Shown piece after piece: positions 16,216 through 23,535 of a stretch of 23,535 bases of DNA (position 1 is the first letter of the stretch; each line of letters opens with the position of its first letter). The DNA is from JAMXLO01 sp036494925 (lineage in GTDB: Bacteria; Pseudomonadota; Alphaproteobacteria; Acetobacterales; Acetobacteraceae). The notes under the pieces were generated by a model. That model did no database searches. It was not told the origin of the DNA and worked only from the letters and a program-made list of their open reading frames with translations. The position numbers were made by a program, and so were the translations under genes. Location of the stretch: positions 1-23,535 of the forward strand of contig DASXNR010000432.1 in assembly GCA_036494925.1 (NCBI GenBank). The letters run 5' to 3'.

Positions 16216-17802
16216 TCAGCGCGACTCGGTGGCCCGGGGCGCTTCCGCCGCCACCCACGGATCGATGCATCCCCTGGCGGCACGGCGGTACACCACCAGG
16301 CCGTCGAACGCCGCAATCCGCCGATAACGGGACCAGGCGCGTGCGAACGCCGGATCCGAGGCGCTCAGCACGCCGACATAGTTGACCACCCCCTCGCGCG
16401 TATCGACCACGGCGATGTCGGGACAGCCGACGATGAAGTCGTGCGCGACCCAGTGGCGGATCGGCCATTCCCTGGCCGCGGCGGCATCGAAGCGGGCGCG
16501 CCAGAGTTCACCCTTCAGCGCCCACATCGAATCGAAGCGCGAGGCCCAGGCGACGCCGGTGTTGTTCACCACCGGGAAGCCCAGGGCGATCCACTCCGAG
16601 AACGCGATGTAGGTGCGCGCATGCTGCTGGCGGATCAGCCGCTCCAGCTTCGTGATGGTATTCTGCTCCGGCTCGACCGCGAGGGCCACCTGCGGCTCCA
16701 GCCGCTGAAACGCCGCGACTAGGAAGACGACGACGGCAACGGCGCCGGCGACCACCGGCAGGAAGGCCCTGCGGCGGTCGGCGCGGCGGTTGGTCAGCGC
16801 CGAGGCGGCCCAGCACAACAGCGCCAGCACGGTGGCAACGGTTGCCGGCAGGCGGTGGTAGAACCAGTCCTTGCCGTCCATGAAGCAGATCGCGGTGCTG
16901 GTGATCGCGAACACGACCAGGGTCAGCATCAGGTTGCCCTCGGGCGCCTGGCGCCGGCGATTCCACCACAGCAGCAGCGCCACCGCCTGGCCGAACATCA
17001 GGCGCAGACTGTCAGCCACCAGATGCCGCAACGGCACATCGGTCGCGCCATACAGTGCCAGGGCCAGCGGTACCGCGCGGCGCAGATAGGCAGGGCAGAA
17101 CAGCGCGATCAGTCCGGCGTAGGCGAGCATCGTCGCCCCGGCAACCAGCGGCATGGTGCGGAACGGGTTCAGCCCGCGCAGCACCACGAGGCCTTCGAGC
17201 ACCAGGAAGACCCCGGCGTAGCGGGGCTTGAGCGCACAGCCGAGACCGGCGAGCACGCCGGCGATCAGGGCATCGCGCGGCAGCGGCCGAACGCCGTCCA
17301 GCGAACGTGCGAACAGGGCGAGATAGGGCAGAATGGCAGCCACCAGCAGATGTTCGCGCTGGCCGAGATCGCCGGCGGGAACCACCAGCAGCACGGTGCC
17401 GATCGCGGCGAACACCGGCAGCCGGTCCGCGAACAGCCCGCCGCTGCCGCGCAGCAGCGAAGCGGTCCACCAGGCACAGGCGAGCACACTGGCGACGAAG
17501 AACGGAATGGCGGTGAACTGCGCATCGATGCCCAGCACGCCGGCGAGCCAGATCGGGATAGCCGAGATCCAGACGATCAGCGGCGGATTGACCTCCACCA
17601 CGTCGACATAGAGCTCGCGTCCGGCAAGCCAGCGCCGCGCCACATACAGCAGCCAGGCGATGTCGTCCTTCAGTGGCGAGCGCAGCATGGTGAACAGCAC
17701 GATGCCGAGTACGGCCAGCAGCAGCAGCAGGCTGGTCGTGGTGACCGCAGCGCGGACGAAGGACGGTGCCGGGCGGATCGCCCGGGCCTCAGTATGGCTC
17801 AT
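16216..17802 (-). CDS. polytopic GT-C-like glycosyltransferase family membrane protein
   Basis: This 528-aa inner-membrane protein has about ten hydrophobic segments, including 20-40, 73-91, 97-115, 128-142, 152-166, 178-208, 216-236, 267-281, 290-307 and 319-337, plus one near 347-365. A soluble C-terminal domain of about 160 residues follows. After the first segment comes an acidic pair D46-D47 (RSPLKDDIAWLLYVARRWLAGRELYVDVVEVNPPL), the kind of catalytic loop found in GT-C enzymes that use polyprenyl-phosphate sugars, and then DLGQREHLL (145-153). I infer a role in surface glycan or lipid modification, but acceptor and sugar are unknown. The ATG at 17802 has a weak ribosome binding site. 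The gene is isolated, with about 125 bp on each side, and is not in a glycan cluster. Confidence 0.7.
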   Translation of the reverse strand: MSHTEARAIRPAPSFVRAAVTTTSLLLLLAVLGIVLFTMLRSPLKDDIAWLLYVARRWLAGRELYVDVVEVNPPLIVWISAIPIWLAGVLGIDAQFTAIPFFVASVLACAWWTASLLRGSGGLFADRLPVFAAIGTVLLVVPAGDLGQREHLLVAAILPYLALFARSLDGVRPLPRDALIAGVLAGLGCALKPRYAGVFLVLEGLVVLRGLNPFRTMPLVAGATMLAYAGLIALFCPAYLRRAVPLALALYGATDVPLRHLVADSLRLMFGQAVALLLWWNRRRQAPEGNLMLTLVVFAITSTAICFMDGKDWFYHRLPATVATVLALLCWAASALTNRRADRRRAFLPVVAGAVAVVVFLVAAFQRLEPQVALAVEPEQNTITKLERLIRQQHARTYIAFSEWIALGFPVVNNTGVAWASRFDSMWALKGELWRARFDAAAAREWPIRHWVAHDFIVGCPDIAVVDTREGVVNYVGVLSASDPAFARAWSRYRRIAAFDGLVVYRRAARGCIDPWVAAEAPRATESR

Positions 17803-17930
17803 TTGCGCTCGGTCAATAGTGCGTTCCGCTGCCCCATCGGCGGCGCAGAGAGCATGCCCTGCGACTCTTTATGTGGCATTTATATGATTGCCGGCGCGAT
17901 TGCCACGACGTTATTTCGCGGCAATGTGGG

Positions 17931-18995
17931 TCAATGCGCCAGTTCAGCCTGCCTTGCGGTGATTTCGGCCAGGTAGCGCGACGGAATCTCCATGAACGGC
18001 GTACGCTGGCACAACCAGAGCGGATGGTCCTCGCCCGTATGCATCGCCTGACCTTCCGGCTGGGCCGGCCAGCCCGAAACCTTGAGCCAGAGCCGCAGCA
18101 GGTGACGGCGGCGGCCCATCGCGCGGTGGTCCTCGTAGCCGGTGCGACCGTGCAGCAGCATCCGGTTGTTGAGGAACTGGATGTCACCCTCGCCGATGTT
18201 CATGTCGAGATAGGTGTCGGGCGCGGCGGCGATGCGCTGCACCTCGTCCAGCGCCTCGCGCTGGATCGGGGTCATCACGGCGTCGCCGGCGGCAACGGCG
18301 CGGTTCGGATAGTCGCCGGAGAGGAAGACCGAGATTTCATCATCCGTCCGGGCGAACACCGAGATGCGGCGGACCAGCACGCCGCTGCCGTGTTCGGCGT
18401 CCACTTCGCGGCGGCGGAAGGTAAAGCCGTCGTACAGCACCTGGAGCAGGTCGGGACGTTCGCGCGCCAGGCGGCGGTGCACCGCGATCGCGCTGCAGAC
18501 CCGGCTGGCGCCGCCGGCTTTTGCCGCCTGCAGGCACATCAGCGAGACGACATCGCAGGAATCGGTGTGGAAACGCTGCGCGCCACCGGCGTGATAGCCG
18601 CGCGCGCCGGGTTCGATGTCGCTCACATCGATGACGTGGCCGAGCAGTTCGCCCTGCCACGACTGCGGCAGCGGCGAGCCGATATGCGCGCCGAGACCGA
18701 AATAGATCCGCGCCATGTCGTCGGTGGAATAACGCGCGCGCGGGATGCCGCGCAGCAGGACGAAGCCACGGCCGAAACGCAGTTCGTCGCGGAGGCCGCG
18801 GCAGAAGGCGCCGAGGGTGGGAAGCGGGAAGGTATCCGGCGTGATCGCCGGGAAGTCGAGCTCGCCCTGGTCGCGCAGATGGGCAAGCGCCGCATCGATC
18901 TCCTTCACCTCGGCCGCGGCGAGCGTGTGCAGGCCGTCGCTGCGATAGTCCAGGGTGGCGCCGGTCCAGGCGGCGCGGTCCTGCAGTGTGCTCAT
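17931..18995 (-). CDS. TauD/TfdA-family Fe(II)/2-oxoglutarate dioxygenase
   Basis: This 354-aa enzyme is probably a non-haem iron, 2-oxoglutarate-dependent oxygenase. The iron-binding facial triad is H143 and D145 (AQRFHTDSCDVVSLMCL) with H282 (NNRMLLHGRTGYEDH), and R297 or R301 (RRRHLLRLWLK) would bind 2-oxoglutarate. The upstream part has FGRGFVLLRGIP, typical of the TauD fold. The substrate is unknown; no transporter or pathway genes adjoin it apart from the broken Uma2 gene. The ATG at 18995 overlaps the Uma2 stop (ATGA), and there is no strong ribosome binding site, so translation may have been coupled to the upstream gene before that decayed. I see no frameshift and the triad is complete. 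Confidence 0.88.
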   Translation of the reverse strand: MSTLQDRAAWTGATLDYRSDGLHTLAAAEVKEIDAALAHLRDQGELDFPAITPDTFPLPTLGAFCRGLRDELRFGRGFVLLRGIPRARYSTDDMARIYFGLGAHIGSPLPQSWQGELLGHVIDVSDIEPGARGYHAGGAQRFHTDSCDVVSLMCLQAAKAGGASRVCSAIAVHRRLARERPDLLQVLYDGFTFRRREVDAEHGSGVLVRRISVFARTDDEISVFLSGDYPNRAVAAGDAVMTPIQREALDEVQRIAAAPDTYLDMNIGEGDIQFLNNRMLLHGRTGYEDHRAMGRRRHLLRLWLKVSGWPAQPEGQAMHTGEDHPLWLCQRTPFMEIPSRYLAEITARQAELAH

Positions 18996-19568
18996 GCGGT
19001 TGCCTCGTTGGCTGGTTGCGAGAGGTCCAGTCCGTCGTACAGTTCTGCAAGCGTCACTTCGATGCCGATTTCCGGCATCGCGAGCACGACGTCGCCGGTG
19101 AGCAGCGAGCCGACCCAGCGATCGCCCTCGCGCGCGAACACCGTTGCGGCCTGACTGTCCTGCTCCAGCATGACGTAGCGCGGGACAGAGGCGGTCGCAC
19201 GGTACTCGGCATTCTTCGTCACGTGATCGACCCGGGCAGTGGTTTCCGAGAGCACTTCGAAGCTCACGACGGGATCAGCCACGACTTTGGCCTTGGGAGC
19301 TACGGGAGTAGCAAACGACGAAGCCATCCGGGTAGCGGATGCTGGCGGCAACTGCTATTTTCAACTCACTTCCAAATGGCTGACATGGTTTACCGCGCAA
19401 TCGATTGGTCAGCGCGGCAATGAGGTTGCGTTGGACGACTGCGTGGGCCGCCGTCCCACCGACCATTCCTCAGGGCCGAAAACCGTCGAACTCATAACGC
19501 AGCTCCTGGCGTTCCTCCCAGTCGAGGAAATCGGCGAGGCTCATGCGGTGCCGCAACGCAACGTTCAT
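18992..19568 (-). pseudogene. broken Uma2-family (PD-(D/E)XK-like) endonuclease gene
   Basis: Three pieces on the minus strand together form one Uma2-family protein (PF05685, formerly DUF820). The N-terminal part starts at 19568, MNVALRHRMSLADFLDWEERQELRYEFDGFRP. An in-frame TGA at 19472-19470 interrupts it, and the same frame goes on as GMVGGTAAHAVVQRNLIAALTNRLRGKPCQPFGSELKIAV..IRYPDGFVVC. At about 19310 one extra base (tgctactccc where tgcactccc is expected) shifts the frame, and the rest reads TPVAPKAKVVADPVVSFEVLSETTARVDHVTKNAEYRA...LAELYDGLDL, to the stop at 18992. With a nonsense codon and a frameshift it is most likely inactive, unless these are sequencing errors. Uma2 genes are abundant and mobile in cyanobacteria and alphaproteobacteria. 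Confidence 0.85.
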
Positions 19569-19678
19569 GCCATTGGCTCCGTCGCCAATGTGGCCAGGCC
19601 GACGGTGCGGTGCAACCTCAATTCCGTCGATGGCCGCCTCCACCATCGTCACCGAGGCGATCACGACGATCCGCGGCA

Positions 19679-21244
19679 TCAGTTCCGCAGCCAGACGTTG
19701 TACATGCGCGGATTGTAGAACGGCACATAGTGCTCGACATTGGCGCGCACCGCCTGCACCTTCGGCATCACCCCCATCGGGATCACCATCACGTCGTCCA
19801 GCGCGATCTTCTGCGCACGCGCGAAGGCCGCCTGGCGCACCTCCAGCGTGGCACCGTTGGCCACCTGCTCGAACGCCTTCATGAACTCCGGGTCGGTCTT
19901 GTTGTCGGGCGGGAAATAGACGGGATTGGGCTCCGCCATCGGCCGCAGCGTCTGCACACCGCCGACCGCGACATAGGTGATCCAGCCGGTGAAAAAATAG
20001 TTCCAGTCCGGCGTGGGCTTCATCGCCTTCTGCAATGCCGTCGGCCAGTCGAGCACCAGCAGCTCCGCGTTGATCCCCACCGCCTTCATCTGCTGCGCCA
20101 CCACGAGCCCCGTGTTGTAAAGGCTCGGGTAGTCCTTGTTGGTCAGCAGCACGACCTTCTCGCCCTTGTAGCCGGCCTCCTTCAGAAGCTGCTTCGCCTT
20201 GTCCGGATCGTGCTGGTTGAGCAGTTCCTTGCCGACCTCGGTGTAGTAGTTGGTGCCGGGATACTGAAACGACGGGTTGTGCCTGAAGTCGCCGTCGTTC
20301 GCCGCGTCCATCACCTCATCGAAATCGAGTGCCGCCAACACCGCCTGACGGAATTTCAGGTTGTCCGTCGGCGGCGCCGACCAGTTGCCGTAGGTGACAT
20401 TCAGCCAGAAGTTGTCCAGCTTCAGCAGGCGGATCTCCTGGTTCGCCTTGATCCGCTTCTGGGCAATGGTCGGCACATCCTCCACGCCCTGCAGTTCGCC
20501 AGTCTCCAGACCTGCCACGCGCGCTCCAGGCTCCGGCACCATGCGGAACGTCACCGTGTTCAGGCAGGCGACCTTGTAGCCGCCGAAACCCGACAGATCG
20601 TCGTATCGGGCATCAGGTGTGTAGCCGTCGAAACGCTTCAATTTCACATAGGCATCGGCGACGTACTGATCGAGCTGCCAGGGACCGGTCCCGATCGACG
20701 GCAACTGCTGCGGCGGCGCGTCCTTGTTCTCCTCCGGGATGACGATGATCGGCACGGTGATCGACGACATCGCCTCGATGAAGCTTGGCCGCGAGTCCTT
20801 CATCGCGATGACGAACGTGCCCGGATCGGGCGTGTCGTAGTGATCGACCGGCGCCAGTATGGATCGGTCGATGCCGACGCGGGCGTAGCGCTCGAACGAG
20901 GCACGCGCGTCGGCCGAAGTGAACAGCTTGCCGTTATGGAAATGCACCCCCTGGCGCAGCCTGAAGGTGTACACCTTGCTGTCCGGATCGGCATCCACCG
21001 ACTGTGCGAGCTGCAGCAGCGGCTTCATGTTCTCGTCGCGGGTGACCAGCGTCTCATAGGTATTCATCGCGATGTCGCGCACCGAGGCGGCACCGTTCGC
21101 CTGCATGTCGAGCCCGGCGACATTCGCCTCCAGCCCGTAGGTGAAGTCGCCGCCGGTGCGGCCGCACTGGAATTTCTCCGCATGGGCCACCCCGGGGGCC
21201 GCGAACGCCGCCAGCAGCAACATGCGCCGGATGGTGTCCGACAT
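19679..21244 (-). CDS. ABC transporter substrate-binding protein, family 5 (oligopeptide/DppA type)
   Basis: This 521-aa periplasmic solute-binding protein of the SBP_bac_5 (peptide/nickel/opine) family has a signal peptide at the N-terminus (MSDTIRRMLLLAAFAAPGVAHA, cut after about residue 22) and no lipobox Cys at the cleavage site. Family features are NTYETLVTRDENMKPLLQLAQSV, YTFRLRQGVHFHNGKLFTSADA, IGTGPWQLDQY and FRQAVLAALDFDEVMDAA. The ATG at 21244 has a GAGGAG ribosome binding site at about 8-nt spacing. The gene starts 61 bp downstream of livF on the same strand and is the last gene of the operon. Family 5 binding proteins normally pair with DppBCDF-type parts, but here the neighbours are LivM, LivG and LivF, which normally take a LivK-type binding protein. 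The ligand is unknown. Confidence 0.92.
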   Translation of the reverse strand: MSDTIRRMLLLAAFAAPGVAHAEKFQCGRTGGDFTYGLEANVAGLDMQANGAASVRDIAMNTYETLVTRDENMKPLLQLAQSVDADPDSKVYTFRLRQGVHFHNGKLFTSADARASFERYARVGIDRSILAPVDHYDTPDPGTFVIAMKDSRPSFIEAMSSITVPIIVIPEENKDAPPQQLPSIGTGPWQLDQYVADAYVKLKRFDGYTPDARYDDLSGFGGYKVACLNTVTFRMVPEPGARVAGLETGELQGVEDVPTIAQKRIKANQEIRLLKLDNFWLNVTYGNWSAPPTDNLKFRQAVLAALDFDEVMDAANDGDFRHNPSFQYPGTNYYTEVGKELLNQHDPDKAKQLLKEAGYKGEKVVLLTNKDYPSLYNTGLVVAQQMKAVGINAELLVLDWPTALQKAMKPTPDWNYFFTGWITYVAVGGVQTLRPMAEPNPVYFPPDNKTDPEFMKAFEQVANGATLEVRQAAFARAQKIALDDVMVIPMGVMPKVQAVRANVEHYVPFYNPRMYNVWLRN

Positions 21245-21305
21245 GCGATGTCTCCTCGTGGTTCGGCAAATCATGATGCTGGCCTGCCAGATCGGCCGTC
21301 AATCG

Positions 21306-22040
21306 TCAGGTCGTGTACAGCCAGCGGCTGACCAGCGTCTCGACATCGTCGGTGAACTCGTCGCGCGGGCCCTCCGCGAACAGCGTGCCGGTGCGCATGA
21401 CGTAGACATAGTCGGCGATGCCAAGAGCACCCTTGATGTTCTGATCCACCAGCAGAATCGCCTTGCCGTCGCGCGCCAGGCCGGCGATCAGCGCATAGAT
21501 CTGGGCCGAGATACGCGGCTCGATGCTGGCGGTCGGTTCGTCGATCAGCATCACGGACGGATCGGTCAGCAACGCACGTGCGATCTCGAGCTGGCGCTGC
21601 TGGCCACCCGAGAGCGTCCCCGCTGCCTGGCGACGGCGCTCGGCCAGGATCGGGAATTGCGCGTAGGCGCGTTCGATCCGTTCGCGCGCCCGGGTGCGGT
21701 TGCGGCGGAACGACCACGTGCCGAGACGCAGGTTGACCTCGACCGAGAGGAACGGAAACACACTTGGCCGCTGCGGCAGATAGGTGATGCCGTGATCCGC
21801 CATGTCGTGCGATGCGACACCATGCAGGGACGTTGCGCCGAGATGCATGTCGCCCTGCTGCGCCGGCAGAAAGCCGAACAGCACCTTCAGCAGCGTCGAT
21901 TTGCCGGTGCCGTTCGGGCCGAGCACGCAGCGCACCTGTCCGCGCAGCACGTCCACCGACATGCCGTTGAGGATGTTGATGCCGGGCAGATAGCCCGCGA
22001 CCAGATTGCGCGCGGTGAGCACCGGTGCGGTGTCAGACAC
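21306..22040 (-). CDS. livF: ABC transporter ATPase, LivF type
   Basis: This 244-aa ATPase is of the branched-chain amino acid/amide (HAAT) transporter type. Walker A is GPNGTGKST (41-49), the Q-loop is TYLPQRPSVFPFLSVEVNL, the ABC signature LSGGQQRQLEIARAL and Walker B VMLIDEPTASIEP, with the LivF-like ending VDQNIKGALGIADYVYVMRTGTLFAEGPRDEF. It would hydrolyse ATP on the cytoplasmic face as the partner of LivG. The start is a GTG at 22040, which overlaps the livG stop (22035-22033) by 8 bp, so the two are translationally coupled. The SBP gene follows after 61 bp. The Liv-type assignment is firm, but the transported compound need not be an amino acid. Confidence 0.93.
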   Translation of the reverse strand: MSDTAPVLTARNLVAGYLPGINILNGMSVDVLRGQVRCVLGPNGTGKSTLLKVLFGFLPAQQGDMHLGATSLHGVASHDMADHGITYLPQRPSVFPFLSVEVNLRLGTWSFRRNRTRARERIERAYAQFPILAERRRQAAGTLSGGQQRQLEIARALLTDPSVMLIDEPTASIEPRISAQIYALIAGLARDGKAILLVDQNIKGALGIADYVYVMRTGTLFAEGPRDEFTDDVETLVSRWLYTT

Positions 22041-22824
22041 CGGCGTAGGCCCGCAGCACTTCCTGATCCTCGCGCACCTCGGCCACCGTTCCGTCAGCGA
22101 TCTTTTCGCCGCGCGACATCACCACCATGCGCTGGACCAGGCGCTGCAACGCCTCGATGTCGTGATCCACGATGACAAAGGTGCGGCCGTCCGCGTGCAG
22201 CTTGCGGATCAGCTCGATGATCTGATCGCGCAGGAACGGGTTCACGCCGGCGAACGGTTCGTCGAGAAACAGGATCTCGGGGTCCAGCATCAGCGCGCGG
22301 CCGAGTTCCAGCAGCTTCTGCTGACCGCCGGACAGGTTCTTCGCCTGCAGCGCTTCCAGCGCGGCGAGGCCGAGGAAGTCGAGATGCTGGCGCGCGGTGC
22401 GGGTCGCCGCGGTCTTGTGCGAGTGCGGGCGCGCGAGACCGGGGACCAGCAGGTTCTCCAGCACGGTCATGCGGCTGAACAGCTGCGTGATCTGGAAGGT
22501 GCGGCCGACACGCAGGGCGGCGAATTCGCTCGGGGACCGACCATCGGCGCGATTGCCGCGCAGCAGGATATGTCCGGCGGCGGGAGCGAGATGGCCGGTC
22601 AGCATGTTGATCGTGGTGGTTTTGCCGGAACCGTTGGGACCGATCAGGCCGACGAGTTCGCCATGTTGGACGGCGAGGTTCAGGTTGCTCACGGCAACGA
22701 TGCCGCCGAAGCGTTTGGTGAGGTCGCGGGTTTCGATGAGCGGAGGTGTGCCCCCAAGCACCTCGCCCGCCTGCGGGAGAGGTCGGCGCGAAGCGCCGGG
22801 TGATGGTGTCGGGACCGCAGACAT
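22033..22824 (-). CDS. livG: ABC transporter ATPase, LivG type, with repeat-derived N-terminus
   Basis: This 263-aa ATPase is the LivG partner. Walker A is LIGPNGSGKTTTINMLTG, the LivG-specific stretch VGRTFQITQLFSRMTVLENLLVP follows, the signature is NLSGGQQKLLELGRALM, Walker B is ILFLDEPFAGVNP, and the switch histidine lies in VIVDHDIEAL. The canonical domain begins at about residue 30 (LIETRDLTKRFGGIVAVSNL). The residues before it (PTPSPGASRRPLPQAGEV) are encoded by a REP-like palindrome (22760-22804). The ATG at 22824 has GAGGG just upstream, 6 bp after the livM stop. A GTG at 22761 would give a conventional N-terminus. Either start is possible; I list the ATG because of its spacing from livM. 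Confidence 0.93.
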   Translation of the reverse strand: MSAVPTPSPGASRRPLPQAGEVLGGTPPLIETRDLTKRFGGIVAVSNLNLAVQHGELVGLIGPNGSGKTTTINMLTGHLAPAAGHILLRGNRADGRSPSEFAALRVGRTFQITQLFSRMTVLENLLVPGLARPHSHKTAATRTARQHLDFLGLAALEALQAKNLSGGQQKLLELGRALMLDPEILFLDEPFAGVNPFLRDQIIELIRKLHADGRTFVIVDHDIEALQRLVQRMVVMSRGEKIADGTVAEVREDQEVLRAYAGV

Positions 22825-22880
22825 AGACCCTCACCCGCCGCGCAACGCGCGGCGACCTCTCCCCCGAGCGGGAGAGGTGA
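22760..22880. repeat. inverted pair of REP-like modules overlapping livG and livM ends
   Basis: Module 1 (22760-22804) is a hairpin with 10-bp arms around CTGC (one mismatch: acctcgcccg / cgggagaggt) and then ggcgc-gaa-gcgcc (22785-22797). Module 2 (22831-22880) is the same element in the opposite orientation: cgccgcgc-aac-gcgcggcg (22836-22854), then acctctccc / gggagaggt (22855-22878). The 26 bp between them hold the livG ATG. Together they resemble a BIME (paired REPs). Module 1 is translated as livG residues 8-22 or so, and module 2 as the last ~15 residues of livM. Confidence 0.8.
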
Positions 22881-23535
22881 ATTTGAACCGCGCCACCTGC
22901 TGCCACGCCAGCGCCAGCAGCCCGTTGCGCGCGAACCGCATGGTCAGCAGCAACAGCGCGCCGAACAGCACCAGCCGCCACTGGCCATAGCTGCGCAGCG
23001 CCTCGACCAGAAACTCCAGGCCGAGCGCGCCGATCATTGCCGCGACGATGCTCTCGGCACCGCCGATCACCGCCATCGCGACCACCAGGCCCATCTGATC
23101 CACCGAACCGATGTCGGGTGTGAGGATGCCGATGTAGTGGCCGTAGAACCCGCCGGCGAGACCGGCGAAGCTCGAGGTGATGGCAAAGGCGAGGATGCGG
23201 AAGCGTACCACTTTGACCCCGGCCGCCGCCGCCGCGTCCTCGTTCTCGCGGATCGCACGGAAGAACAGGCCCCAGCGCGAAGTCACCAGCAGCAGCATGA
23301 TGGCGAACGATCCGGCCAGCAGCGCCAGTCCCAGATAGTAGTACGGCGTGTCGGTACGGCCGTGGAACAGCGGTGTCACCTCGAGGCCGCCGGAACCGCC
23401 GGTGATCTGGTTCTCCGACACGATGACGATGCGCAACACTTCGGAGAACGCGACGGTGAATAGCGCGAGATAGGGACCACGCATGCGCAGGCAGATGAAG
23501 CCTATGCCGCTGCCGACGACAGCGCACATCAGGAC
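22831..23535 (-). CDS. livM: ABC transporter permease, LivM type (5' end outside window)
   Basis: This is the C-terminal 234 residues of the LivM-type inner-membrane permease of a branched-chain amino acid/amide family ABC transporter. The frame is open to the window edge (upstream codons read VL before MCAVVGSGIGF), so the ATG at 23529 is internal. Family features are LRMRGPYLALFTVAFSEVLRIVIVSENQITGGSGGL, then the cytoplasmic coupling loop SRWGLFFRAIRENEDAAAAAGVKVVRFRILAFAITSSFAGLAGGFYGHYIGILTPD, then VVAMAVIGGAESIVAAMIGALGLEFLVEALRSYGQWRLVLFGALLLLTMRFARNGLLAL. The last ~15 residues (TSPARGRGRRALRGG) are encoded by a REP-like palindrome and are unlike normal LivM ends. livG starts 6 bp after the stop. 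A LivH partner would be expected farther upstream. Confidence 0.93.
   Translation of the reverse strand, partial: VLMCAVVGSGIGFICLRMRGPYLALFTVAFSEVLRIVIVSENQITGGSGGLEVTPLFHGRTDTPYYYLGLALLAGSFAIMLLLVTSRWGLFFRAIRENEDAAAAAGVKVVRFRILAFAITSSFAGLAGGFYGHYIGILTPDIGSVDQMGLVVAMAVIGGAESIVAAMIGALGLEFLVEALRSYGQWRLVLFGALLLLTMRFARNGLLALAWQQVARFKFTSPARGRGRRALRGG

Noticed and set aside
17899..17925. Hairpin attgcc...ggcaat just downstream of the TauD-type gene
   Set aside because: Arms are only 6 bp with a mismatch next to them, and no T-run follows on the minus strand, so I did not list it as a terminator.
19569..19678. In-frame extension of the Uma2 N-terminal piece upstream to 19679 (MPRIVVIASVTMVEAAIDG...)
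   Set aside because: The family normally begins near the MNVALRHRMSLADFL start at 19568. The extension has no known domain and runs into the stop of the substrate-binding protein gene.
19610..21331. 573-codon plus-strand frame opposite the substrate-binding protein gene
   Set aside because: It is rich in His, Arg and Val without any domain, while the minus-strand protein has a signal peptide, a ribosome binding site and full SBP_bac_5 features.

Overview
The window is GC-rich (roughly two-thirds G+C by eye) and codes densely on both strands. It looks like an alphaproteobacterial chromosome, most probably from the Rhodospirillales and perhaps the Acetobacteraceae. Three things suggest this: the run tpiA, secG, pyrG, kdsA and eno on one strand; REP-like palindromes of the GTCATGGCCGG and CTCTCCC..GGGAGAGG types; and an IS110-type transposase. 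The taxonomic placement is inference.

Layout. Positions 1-1227 hold the 3' part of an IS110-family transposase followed by gene-free sequence. Positions 1228-2943 (+) encode an exported sulfatase. From about 2981 to 16092 most genes lie on the minus strand. Read in the direction of transcription they are: oxyR and a small cupin gene; a methyltransferase; rpmJ with its own promoter; a D-2-hydroxyacid dehydrogenase; tpiA; secG; pyrG; a parDE toxin-antitoxin pair; kdsA; and a TPR gene. A short plus-strand pair follows (a secreted Pro-rich protein and a GFA-family protein, 5685-6740), and then a PcaF-like thiolase and eno on the minus strand. The housekeeping core combines glycolysis (tpiA, eno), CTP synthesis (pyrG), Kdo synthesis for LPS (kdsA) and protein export (secG). 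It is interrupted by accessory genes at two places: parDE between pyrG and kdsA, and four genes between kdsA and eno.

Positions 16216-18995 hold a polytopic GT-C-like membrane protein and a TauD/TfdA-type dioxygenase. A broken Uma2-family nuclease gene lies at 18992-19568. The right end (19679-23535, minus strand) is an ABC transporter operon: livM (cut by the window edge), livG, livF, then a substrate-binding protein. The permease and ATPases are of the branched-chain amino acid (Liv/HAAT) type, but the binding protein belongs to the oligopeptide/DppA type (SBP family 5), which is an unusual pairing.

No CRISPR array, tRNA, rRNA or clear new defence system was seen. The points most worth a second look are the mismatched transporter operon, an inverted pair of REP-like modules that forms part of the coding sequence of both livG and livM, the parDE insertion with a tandem 17-bp repeat in front of it, a possible leaderless pyrG transcript, and a sulfatase that seems to lack one of the usual active-site histidines.
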